NCBI GenBank assembly: GCA_964606975.1 | Contig: CAZSGY010000009.1 | Location: forward strand, 1-18,833 | Length of the DNA stretch: 18,833 nt | Direction of reading: 5' to 3' | From: UBA8517 sp964606975 | GTDB lineage: Bacteria; Patescibacteriota; Microgenomatia; UBA8517 | Shown here: one piece after another, positions 8,106 through 14,433 of the stretch | How the letters are laid out: every line of letters starts with the position of its first letter | Position numbering within the stretch: position 1 is the stretch's first letter | The notes under the pieces: model-generated | The model's database searches: none | Seen by the model: the letters and a program-made list of their open reading frames with translations, nothing else | What the model was told of the DNA's origin: nothing | Translations under genes and position numbers: made by a program

Positions 8106-11013
8106 GAAGCTGGCGTTTTTTACCTAGTAGTACCACAATCAGGCATATAAGGCCGGCAAACATCCCTCCCCACTCCAGGATTTGGGGCCAGTAAAAAATA
8201 TAGATTATTGAATTTTGATTGTTGATTGCGGAGGGGGTAATCCACCCATTTGCCCAATTGTTCACTTTTACATGCCGCAAAAGTTCAAGTTCTGAGATTT
8301 GAGATAGAGATTTGAGATTAAAACTAACTGCCGGGAAAGCAATCCAACCATCCTCGTAGCCTTCTCCTAGAGACACTAGACCCTCTCTGTTGTTATTTCC
8401 ATCCATATCTCCATCTCGTATCTCAATCTCTATCTTATATCCCCACGTTCCGTATTTTTGAACCGAATTAATTTGAAGGTTGTTTTCAATACTATATACA
8501 CCATCGGAGGACAGTCCTCCTAGGTCGGGTCGGTAACCGGCAAGAAAAGCGTAATCAACAGGATAAAAAGTAATCCCGGTAAGCAAATTTTCGGAAGGAA
8601 TTCTGCCGAAAGACCGTGTTTCAAAATTTAAAACATAACCTTTTCCGTCAATTTCTCTGGGGTAAACAAAATATGTTTCATCAAAATCGCCTATCGGGAG
8701 GATTTCTTCTAAATATGGCAGCTGCGTTTTTGAATCAAACAAATAAATTTTAAGACTTCTTCCGGAAGTGTTTTTCCCGGTTAGATGAAGCACATATGCC
8801 TGAGAATAGTTTAGCTCCGGAAAATTTATATAGTCGCAAGACACCCCACCCCCTTCGGCTCTATAAAGCACTCCACTCGGCTGAATTTCTTTGAAAACTC
8901 TGCCAAGCCTCTTAAGATCGCAGTTATATGCCGTATCAAAACCTTGGTTGATAGAAAGGTCTACCCTGGCAGACTCGGTCGCCGGTAAATTCAGTGCAGC
9001 ATCAAATAAGGTGTTTCTGAATTCCAAATTGTCCGCGTTTGGCCTTATTTCTACACCCGCCCTTTCGTCTAAGCTGATAAAAGGATGGGTCAAATTTCCC
9101 CTAAGGATGTAATCACCATTTGCGCTGTAAAGAGGATCCAGAGGTGAATAGGTGGGGTTTGCGTTGATTTCCTGATACTTAGCCGGGGTGCTTAGTATAT
9201 TTGTATTTAAGCCTGTATCGTAAACGCTCAAAAATCCGAAATTGGCTACCAAATTCCAACCCGCATCCCGGGCAATGTTCTTAATTTCGGAAATTTTTAA
9301 TACTCCGTCTGATGCGCCGGCGTTTATCATCGATTCATCAATCAACAAATATTTAACGTTGTATTTTTTGAACGTGGCAACAAAATCGGAGGCATTATTC
9401 GAATACAAGGCGAATGCGGCCTGTGAGTAAAAATCTTCATTGCTTGAGTTCCAGCGGTCAAAATCGCGGTATAAAAGCGGATTTTTTATTCCATAAGTTA
9501 AAAATCCGCTGCCCTCGTAACCCCAGCCTCTATATTCCCAACCATATTTGGTTTGGATAGGAGTAAGCGCCACCCTGCCCTCGGGATGATTGTCAAACCA
9601 GGCAAAAAGTTCCGCATATTCTTTCGGAAATGCCACTCTGACATTTTTTCCGACAAGCTCTCCGCCGAACATCGGAAGCGAAAAATAGATAAGAGCACCC
9701 GAGGCAAAAACTATCAGCAAGATTTTTCCAATAGTTATGAATGCCTTTACCACCTTTAAAGGACTGTCCTTTAAAGTAAGAACTTTAAACCAAAAATAGC
9801 CGAAGTAAAAAGATAATATAAATCCGAAAAGAACAGAAAATTTAGTAAAAGGAGTTCTGAAAGCCTCTTTGAAGACCCCAAAATTGTCGTAAAGATATCT
9901 GTAAACCTGGCCAAAAGGCGGATTAATATTGAAAAGAAAGAAAAGGCATAATAAAAGCGGCAAAATTAAGGATAAGCCCACCTTCTCTTTTTTAAATAAT
10001 GCGAGAAATATACCCAGAATGGCAGTTCCCGCCAAAACATATCCCAAAAGGAATACCGCAGGATTGGCCAGATGGATATTCCAGGCATTTAAAAGGTCCT
10101 TAAAAGTACCATTTGCAAAATCGAAGTTGCGCCAGGTAAAAAGAAAGCTTTTTTGGATCAAAACATTACCGATATTGCCATAATCAGCGTTTCTGAGGAA
10201 GGATTCTTGGGAAAAAAGGCGGTTAATGTTAGCATTTGATATAGTTAGAGACTGTTGGGCAATCGAATAAACGCTTGGCAAAATCCAGTAAATATTTAGA
10301 AGCAGCACCACAATTCCAAGAGTAAATAGCCTTTTTAGCTTCGCTTTTTTGTGAGAAGAAAAAAGTAAAAGTGAAAGCAGAAACAAAAAGAAGCCAAAAT
10401 AAATTGCATAGGCTTGAGTTGCGGCATAAGCCATTGGAGAAACAAGAATTGAGATGAGAGATAGAGATATTAGAGAAGACTTTTTTCCATCCCGCAGGTA
10501 CTTAAATCCAAATAGAAATAGCCACGGAACTCCGGCAAAAGCCACAGTAAACATTTCCAAAGGAACATAAAAATTCTGCAAGGTTCCCAGGTTAAGCAAA
10601 TAAAACACTCCTCCCAGGAAGGCTGCCGGATATACCCAAGGGTTTTCTAGCCGTCTTTGAAAAATATCTTTAAGAAAAAAATAAACTCCCAGAGGCCCCA
10701 AAAGTAAGCAGGCAAAAACATAAAAATAGCGGACAAAACTGGCAGGGACCACAAGCGAGGCAAGCCATAGAATCGCATTTCGGAAAAAATCCGGCATGTC
10801 GGAATGGGCGGAAATTGCTCCCACCCCCATCTCACTCCCCCAAACGTGGGAAAGCATCCTTTCGATATTCAAAGGGAAATTAAATTCAGGATGCATCGAA
10901 TCCCAACCGATGAGATATGTTCCCGAAGTGTAATTTTTAAAGCTAAGTAAAACTGCAATCGAAGCCAAAATTAGTGGAAAAAGGATTTTTAAAAATTTAC
11001 CAATTTTGGGCAT
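8092..11013 (-). CDS. Large polytopic membrane protein, putative GT-C glycosyltransferase
   Basis: I place the start at the ATG at 11013 (MPKIGKFLKILFPLIL), giving 973 residues. The frame extends 46 codons further to 11151, but that part overlaps the small gene at 11021-11278, lacks membrane-protein character, and the 11013 start has an AAAAGG Shine-Dalgarno. The first membrane helix (about 6-24) is followed by an acidic loop GWDSMHPEF (36-44), where GT-C enzymes such as AftD/DUF3367 place their catalytic acid. About a dozen helices follow to about residue 470, then a long extracytoplasmic region to about 940 with a GEGYEDGWIAF motif like that of YfhO/DUF3367 proteins, then a last helix. I infer transfer of sugar from a polyprenyl carrier to surface glycans or glycoproteins. 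The family is only partly recognised. It is translated right after the small membrane gene. Confidence 0.75.
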   Translation of the reverse strand: MPKIGKFLKILFPLILASIAVLLSFKNYTSGTYLIGWDSMHPEFNFPLNIERMLSHVWGSEMGVGAISAHSDMPDFFRNAILWLASLVVPASFVRYFYVFACLLLGPLGVYFFLKDIFQRRLENPWVYPAAFLGGVFYLLNLGTLQNFYVPLEMFTVAFAGVPWLFLFGFKYLRDGKKSSLISLSLISILVSPMAYAATQAYAIYFGFFLFLLSLLLFSSHKKAKLKRLFTLGIVVLLLNIYWILPSVYSIAQQSLTISNANINRLFSQESFLRNADYGNIGNVLIQKSFLFTWRNFDFANGTFKDLLNAWNIHLANPAVFLLGYVLAGTAILGIFLALFKKEKVGLSLILPLLLCLFFLFNINPPFGQVYRYLYDNFGVFKEAFRTPFTKFSVLFGFILSFYFGYFWFKVLTLKDSPLKVVKAFITIGKILLIVFASGALIYFSLPMFGGELVGKNVRVAFPKEYAELFAWFDNHPEGRVALTPIQTKYGWEYRGWGYEGSGFLTYGIKNPLLYRDFDRWNSSNEDFYSQAAFALYSNNASDFVATFKKYNVKYLLIDESMINAGASDGVLKISEIKNIARDAGWNLVANFGFLSVYDTGLNTNILSTPAKYQEINANPTYSPLDPLYSANGDYILRGNLTHPFISLDERAGVEIRPNADNLEFRNTLFDAALNLPATESARVDLSINQGFDTAYNCDLKRLGRVFKEIQPSGVLYRAEGGGVSCDYINFPELNYSQAYVLHLTGKNTSGRSLKIYLFDSKTQLPYLEEILPIGDFDETYFVYPREIDGKGYVLNFETRSFGRIPSENLLTGITFYPVDYAFLAGYRPDLGGLSSDGVYSIENNLQINSVQKYGTWGYKIEIEIRDGDMDGNNNREGLVSLGEGYEDGWIAFPAVSFNLKSLSQISELELLRHVKVNNWANGWITPSAINNQNSIIYIFYWPQILEWGGMFAGLICLIVVLLGKKRQLLDRG

Positions 11014-11020
11014 TGCCCTT

Positions 11021-11278
11021 TTAGTGTAATTTTTCTTTGGAGGCAACGCAATCTTTGTACTCTTTTTCCATTGGATAGGACGCAGTTGCGCCGTTTGAAA
11101 GAGTTTCTGTGTATCTGTAGGTTTGGGCACAATTAAGATCCATTTCTTCATTAATTTCTTTTACTCGAAGTTCGTAGAACTTATTTATGCCATCGGCAAG
11201 CGTGGCTATGCCATAAAAAGAAACTGCGGCAAGTGCCATAGCAACAATAATAAAACCGATTAAATTAATTAACTTCAT
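11021..11278 (-). CDS. Small single-pass membrane protein of unknown function
   Basis: 85 residues. A hydrophobic helix at about 4-27 (LINLIGFIIVAMALAAVSFY) is followed by a charged, probably extracytoplasmic tail with two cysteines (C50 and C77) that could form a disulfide. I do not recognise a family. The gene ends 7 bp before the start of the 973-residue membrane protein, whose Shine-Dalgarno overlaps its end, so the two form an operon and may act together. The assignment rests on the coding-like membrane profile and tight spacing; upstream only a weak AGCAG precedes the ATG. Confidence 0.65.
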   Translation of the reverse strand: MKLINLIGFIIVAMALAAVSFYGIATLADGINKFYELRVKEINEEMDLNCAQTYRYTETLSNGATASYPMEKEYKDCVASKEKLH

Positions 11279-11407
11279 TCTGCTAAATCAACAAAGAATT
11301 TGTTAACTTAGTCGAACGGCCCTGCAAAAACAAAATTACTTAATCAAACACCAAAATGGTGAAAGAAAAAGCAAATCTGCTTCGCAGGGCCTATCGAGGC
11401 AAAATAT
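11279..11407. other. Intergenic stretch with nested inverted repeats
   Basis: GGCCCTGC (11318-11325) and GCAGGGCC (11384-11391) form an outer 8-bp inverted repeat. Inside are CACCAAAATGGTG (11350-11362) and the small terminator at 11365-11382. AACAAA-GAA-TTTGTT (11290-11304) lies 11 bp before the 85-residue gene and could be an operator. No gene is seen. Confidence 0.45.
11365..11382 (-). terminator. Possible terminator after the lipoprotein gene
   Basis: On the minus strand AAGCA-GATT-TGCTT is followed by TTTC, about 25 bp after the lipoprotein stop codon. The stem is only 5 bp, so this is a weak call. It may work with the surrounding 8-bp GGCCCTGC/GCAGGGCC stem. Confidence 0.4.
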
Positions 11408-12265
11408 TTACTCAACGAACGTGACTGCTTTTACGAGCAGTTGATTACCGCTAGTGATAGCGATAACAAACCGCACCTTTTGGCAGCCATCAACGACAGA
11501 ACAATTTGCTCCGGCGTTCGTCCGTCCGGGCTGGTTGAGAGTATCAACCCCTGCGCCATTCGTGGCATAGTTGAGCATGTTCGCACTTACGTGTGAAGAG
11601 AGGCCCCACATAGCCAGTTGCAAGGTGTCGCCATTCCAATACCGTCCGGGGACAGTAAATCCTTGGCGAACCCAAGCCTTCAAATCAGCAGTAACTTCGC
11701 CGACATTGAAGATAGCAATGGCGCATCCGGCTTTTTCCGACTCAGCTTCGCAGACATCGATTCCGGGGATATTATAATCACCAGAAATCAAACGATACCC
11801 GCGTGCTTGAACCGGCATCTGTCCGAATTCATTCTGCTCCATAAACACAGACTCATCGAGCCCATATTCAAGGCCATCTGCAGCTTTGAAGCTGACAGTT
11901 GGATTATCCACATTGGGAAAATCCGGCCATTGAGCGGGATTCGGGTCCTTAAGGCTTGAAAACCAACCACGCATTTGGTCAGTAGACCCTTCAAAGAAGG
12001 ATACTTCCCATTTGCCTTGGGTGGTTTCTGATACCGCAACCGGAACTTCCGATTCGGCTTCTACTGCCTCTGACACCTCCGGCGTTAAAAACGGCGGAGC
12101 GTTTTGAGCCAACTGCGGACCGGGTGTAGGCTGAGAAGCAAGAGCTTCCTTCACCATTACCTGGACCGTGGCCTCAAGGTCAGGGGTTGGTTCTACAACC
12201 TTAACCGCATTACATGCGGAAAGGAGGAGACCCATTAATACGAGGGTAACGAGAATCTTTTTCAT
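11408..12265 (-). CDS. Exported lipoprotein of unknown function
   Basis: 285 residues from the ATG at 12265, chosen because AAGGAGG sits 6 bp upstream; an in-frame ATG seven codons earlier overlaps the upstream gene. The signal peptide MKKILVTLVLMGLLLSAC ends in a clear lipobox with the lipidated cysteine at C18. A Pro/Thr/Gln-rich linker (PTPDLEATVQVMVKEALASQ, PTPGPQ) follows, a style common in Chloroflexi lipoproteins. The mature domain (about 80-285) has four cysteines in two near pairs (VCEAESEKAGC and CSVVDGC) suggesting disulfides. I do not recognise the fold. The gene lies 10 bp after the stop of a three-helix membrane protein with which it forms an operon. GC in sampled 60-base stretches is 53-58%, against about 42-45% in sampled flanking genes, suggesting transfer. 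Confidence 0.85.
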   Translation of the reverse strand: MKKILVTLVLMGLLLSACNAVKVVEPTPDLEATVQVMVKEALASQPTPGPQLAQNAPPFLTPEVSEAVEAESEVPVAVSETTQGKWEVSFFEGSTDQMRGWFSSLKDPNPAQWPDFPNVDNPTVSFKAADGLEYGLDESVFMEQNEFGQMPVQARGYRLISGDYNIPGIDVCEAESEKAGCAIAIFNVGEVTADLKAWVRQGFTVPGRYWNGDTLQLAMWGLSSHVSANMLNYATNGAGVDTLNQPGRTNAGANCSVVDGCQKVRFVIAITSGNQLLVKAVTFVE

Positions 12266-12275
12266 GGCTCCCTCC

Positions 12276-12602
12276 TTAGGAGACATTTCTTCGTTTGGTT
12301 GCGATAAGGGTTACAATACTGATCAGTGCAATTGCAAAGCCAGCTGCCGCAAACCAGAGAACCCAAGAGTCCACCTGCAAATATTGCAGGAGTTTGACGA
12401 ACGCGATCGCCAATATGACGATAACGATCAACAACATTATGATACCAATGCCCAACCCGATACGCGAAAAATTTTTCCGCGAGGTCAGCCAGGTCATTGC
12501 TATCGATGCGGCTTTATCGGGTACAACCCAAGCCATAATGGCCAGGAAGCCGATTAAAATAACCACACCTCCAAAAAAGAACGAAAACAGATCAATACTC
12601 AT
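12276..12602 (-). CDS. Three-helix membrane protein of unknown function
   Basis: 108 residues with hydrophobic helices at about 5-26, 47-72 and 80-102, separated by short charged loops (SRKNFSR, and the C-terminal ATKRRNVS). I do not recognise a family. The start is supported by AAAGGAG about 8 bp upstream, a far better Shine-Dalgarno than most genes in this window have. The stop codon overlaps the region that carries the Shine-Dalgarno of the lipoprotein gene, so the two are co-translated and may form a complex at the membrane. It shares the lipoprotein gene's atypical features. Confidence 0.75.
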   Translation of the reverse strand: MSIDLFSFFFGGVVILIGFLAIMAWVVPDKAASIAMTWLTSRKNFSRIGLGIGIIMLLIVIVILAIAFVKLLQYLQVDSWVLWFAAAGFAIALISIVTLIATKRRNVS

Positions 12603-12871
12603 TCCCTTCTCCTTTCCTCATTAAAAACAGGATGATTTCTCTGGCCAGAGAACCCACCTAACGGTGAGGGTCTGAAAACTAATGGCGAAGGTAACTAAAT
12701 AAAAGAAACTTAAGCCCCGCCTTAATTCACAGAATCCCACCGTCAAGAGAGACCCGGTTAGAGAAAATTGCCTCGATTTGTTAAAGAACACCAATTAGTT
12801 AAAACTGGTCGGAGTTAGTAAAAACATTTGAGCAAATCTCAAAGCCGACTAACTTCGAATGATTCTAACTA
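12603..12871. other. Intergenic region with a perfect 16-bp palindrome
   Basis: No gene is seen. The perfect palindrome TTCTCTGGCCAGAGAA (12637-12652) lies 35 bp before the three-helix protein start, a position suited to an operator or a leader hairpin. A TTGACG (minus strand, near 12740-12745) might be a -35 box, but no good -10 follows it. Confidence 0.45.
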
Positions 12872-13105
12872 TTAGTTTTGCTTTTTACTTTTATTGGAAA
12901 AATAGGCTAAAACGCCGCTGGCGCCGAGGAAGCCTGAGGCTATAAGAGGGATGCTGTCAGCAATACCTGTTTCAACCGGTGTGTGTACACCACAAACAAC
13001 TCCGCCCCCATAAGTCTGGGTGCAGATAGTTTGTTCTTCTGCCAAGGCCTTACCCGGCAATACAAAGAACGCCAAAACCAATAGACTGACCATTAACTTT
13101 TTCAT
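12872..13105 (-). CDS. Tiny secreted protein with sortase-type sorting signal
   Basis: 77 residues from the ATG at 13105. The frame extends 24 codons upstream, but that extension overlaps the sortase end and would bury the signal peptide. The signal peptide MKKLMVSLLVLAFFVLPGKALA probably ends at A22. The mature part has a Cys pair around a glycine-rich turn (CTQTYGGGVVC, C28 and C38), then PVETG (43-47), a hydrophobic stretch (about 50-69) and a basic tail NKSKKQN. This order is that of an LPXTG-type wall-sorting signal, with PVETG as a variant motif. It lies 55 bp downstream of a sortase gene, the natural partner enzyme. Mature size after sorting would be only about 24 residues, so it may be a building block or a peptide displayed on the surface. 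Confidence 0.75.
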   Translation of the reverse strand: MKKLMVSLLVLAFFVLPGKALAEEQTICTQTYGGGVVCGVHTPVETGIADSIPLIASGFLGASGVLAYFSNKSKKQN

Positions 13106-13160
13106 TAGGCTTGAAGTATACCTTATAGTTATCATTTTGTCAAGACTACAGGACGAATCA

Positions 13161-13874
13161 TTAAATAGCTCTTGCATAAACGAAAATCCTCTCCGGACCG
13201 TTCAAGTTCACACAGGTATAAAGGATCAAATCGGCCGAGTAATCTGTAATTTCTTCACTGTTTTCGGTTTTATAGACTCCGTATGTGTAAAGCCTTTGCT
13301 CCCAGGCAATGGTAATTACGTCTCCCTCTTTGACCTTGGGAAGGTTGTAAAAAGAGCTCTTGTGCCTGAAAGTGTTGGTCCAGGCCAGGTATCCATATCT
13401 ATGCGCAGCCAGTATAACCGGGGCTCCTTTGACGTCAGGTTCTCCAAAATTCGAAACTCTCCAGACACCGTTTTTAAGAGCAGATTCATAGTTTTCGTAA
13501 GTGGACTCCCCAATATCGGTATCCACTCCGATTGCAGGAATAGTCAGATGATTGGTCTTGGGTAATGAGGCATCAAAACTGGGCAAATTCCGGCCGGTTG
13601 AAGTTTCAGCCGCCTTAGCCAGTCTTTCGGCCTCACTTTTTGAAAGATTAATATCGGCGATAATTCCGGGGACAAAATAAATTGCCAAGATAACAAGGCC
13701 GATAATGGCCAGAATTCTAGCCAGCTTTTTAGAAAACGGTTTTTTGCGGTTTCCCGAACTTGAGGTTTCAGTTTCTACCTGTGCTTCCTCACCCACACTA
13801 ACATACCCACTAGCCGGAAAAAATTCGTCAAGAAGGTTGATCTGAACCCGCCTGTAAAAATATGCTTCTTCCAT
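13161..13874 (-). CDS. Sortase transpeptidase
   Basis: 237 residues. A cytoplasmic N-terminus of about 50 residues (EEAYFYRRVQINLLDEFFP, then acidic and Ser-rich, then RKKPFSKK) precedes one membrane helix at about 52-72. The extracytoplasmic sortase beta-barrel covers about 105-237: LTIPAIGVDTDI, NGVWRVSNFGEP, the catalytic His in ILAAHRYG (H158), catalytic Cys in LYTC (C221) and Arg in NGPERIFVYA (R229). All three active-site residues are present. It resembles class E/F-type sortases more than class B or C, though I cannot fix the class. It joins sorting-signal proteins to an acceptor nucleophile at the surface. The small protein downstream is the obvious substrate. A long structured leader precedes it, and GTGGTGAAG upstream is a poor Shine-Dalgarno. 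Confidence 0.93.
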   Translation of the reverse strand: MEEAYFYRRVQINLLDEFFPASGYVSVGEEAQVETETSSSGNRKKPFSKKLARILAIIGLVILAIYFVPGIIADINLSKSEAERLAKAAETSTGRNLPSFDASLPKTNHLTIPAIGVDTDIGESTYENYESALKNGVWRVSNFGEPDVKGAPVILAAHRYGYLAWTNTFRHKSSFYNLPKVKEGDVITIAWEQRLYTYGVYKTENSEEITDYSADLILYTCVNLNGPERIFVYARAI

Positions 13875-13887
13875 AGCGTGTCTTCAC

Positions 13888-14247
13888 CACAAAAAAATGC
13901 ACTCCTGCCGAACTTGAGGAATGGGTAGATCCCCTGCCCTAGAATCCACCCATCCCTCAAATCTAGTAAAAGTGCATTTACTGAAAGGCACTTGACAACC
14001 AATTCTAATCGTTTTAGTCTGATTACGATTTGTCTTGATATATCGTAAAGTTTCCTGTCCGCAAGACAAATCCCGTGTCCAGACATTTTTTAGGAAACGT
14101 CTGGTTAGTTATTGAAAGAGCATCTCTATTCGTGGCGAGTCCCACTAAGGAATTAGAGGAGAACCCAACGATGGCGATGCTCTTTTTTTGAGTAAATTGC
14201 TAAAATTTCTTCCGGCAATTCACTAAACTCCACCTATTTCAATGTTC
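13888..14247 (-). ncRNA. Candidate structured leader RNA of the sortase gene
   Basis: The 559 bases between radA and the sortase start contain no gene but extensive base-pairing. Read on the minus strand from the promoter: (a) a domain closed by AAAGAGCATC/GATGCTCTTT (14185-14176 with 14124-14115), with inner stems near 14158-14124 and GTGG/CCAC; (b) hairpin CCAGAC/GTCTGG (14104-14099 with 14084-14079); (c) an 11-bp stem GATTTGTCTTG/CAAGACAAATC (14072-14062 with 14037-14027); (d) a 7-bp kissing interaction between loop b (GTTTCCT, 14098-14092) and loop c (AGGAAAC, 14056-14050); (e) a long terminator-like hairpin next to the sortase. I considered tmRNA, RNase P RNA, SRP RNA and common riboswitch consensus sequences and recognised none. 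It could be a riboswitch or attenuator, or a free-standing RNA ending at the hairpin. Confidence 0.55.
13889..13979 (-). terminator. Terminator or attenuator hairpin before the sortase start
   Basis: On the minus strand, AAATGCACT (13979-13971) pairs with AGTGCATTT (13903-13895), followed by a run of T to 13891. Inside is a 17-bp helix, TTGAGGGATGGGTGGAT (13960-13944 region) with ATCTACCCATTCCTCAA (13930-13914). Its two non-Watson-Crick positions are G.U on the minus strand but A-C mismatches on the plus strand, which favours a minus-strand RNA. The T-run ends 17 bp before the sortase ATG. Confidence 0.7.
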
Positions 14248-14253
14248 ATGAAA

Positions 14254-14282
14254 AGTTTACACCCCATTGTCAATCTTGTCAA
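14254..14282 (-). promoter_or_regulatory. Promoter of the sortase leader
   Basis: On the minus strand, TTGACA (14282-14277) is followed after exactly 17 bp by TAAACT (14259-14254). A second TTGACA overlaps the spacer (14273-14268). Transcription would start near 14247, about 370 nt before the sortase ATG. Confidence 0.65.
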
Positions 14283-14350
14283 ACCCTATAACTATTTTTA
14301 GACAATTTCCTTGCCGCCCCATAGTTTCTATAAGTCCAAAATAGCCCATG

Positions 14351-14402
14351 TTTTCGGGAATTAAAAATACCCGAAAATAATTGTGGATAACTAGTGGACA
14401 AA
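14351..14402 (-). other. Inverted repeat and two DnaA-box-like sites after radA
   Basis: TTTTCGGG (14351-14358) and CCCGAAAA (14370-14377) form an 8-bp inverted repeat without a T-tract. Next to it, on the minus strand, is a perfect DnaA box TTATCCACA (14390-14382) and a related TTTGTCCAC (14402-14394) in the same orientation. The function is unknown; two sites alone do not make an origin. Confidence 0.4.
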
Positions 14403-14433
14403 GGTCGAACATGTTCCATGGCTTTGTCGACGC

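Noticed and set aside
11014..11151. 46-codon N-terminal extension of the 973-residue membrane protein
   Set aside because: It overlaps the small membrane gene in another frame, lacks membrane-protein character, and a Shine-Dalgarno precedes the internal ATG at 11013.
13106..13177. 24-codon extension of the small sortase substrate
   Set aside because: It overlaps the sortase end and would bury a clear signal peptide starting MKKLMVSL.
13020..13565. 181-codon plus-strand frame opposite the sortase
   Set aside because: It is antisense to the complete sortase catalytic domain and has no recognisable features or Shine-Dalgarno.
13775..14086. Minus-strand frames over the sortase leader (61 and 103 codons)
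   Set aside because: They run through strongly base-paired RNA elements and out of frame into the sortase; no membrane, domain or start signal supports them.
13888..14247. tmRNA, RNase P RNA or SRP RNA as identity of the leader
   Set aside because: No tRNA-like ends or tag frame, no RNase P P4 consensus, and no SRP tetraloop signature could be found by eye.
14382..14402. Replication origin
   Set aside because: Only two DnaA-like sites, no dnaA or dnaN gene and no visible unwinding element cluster.
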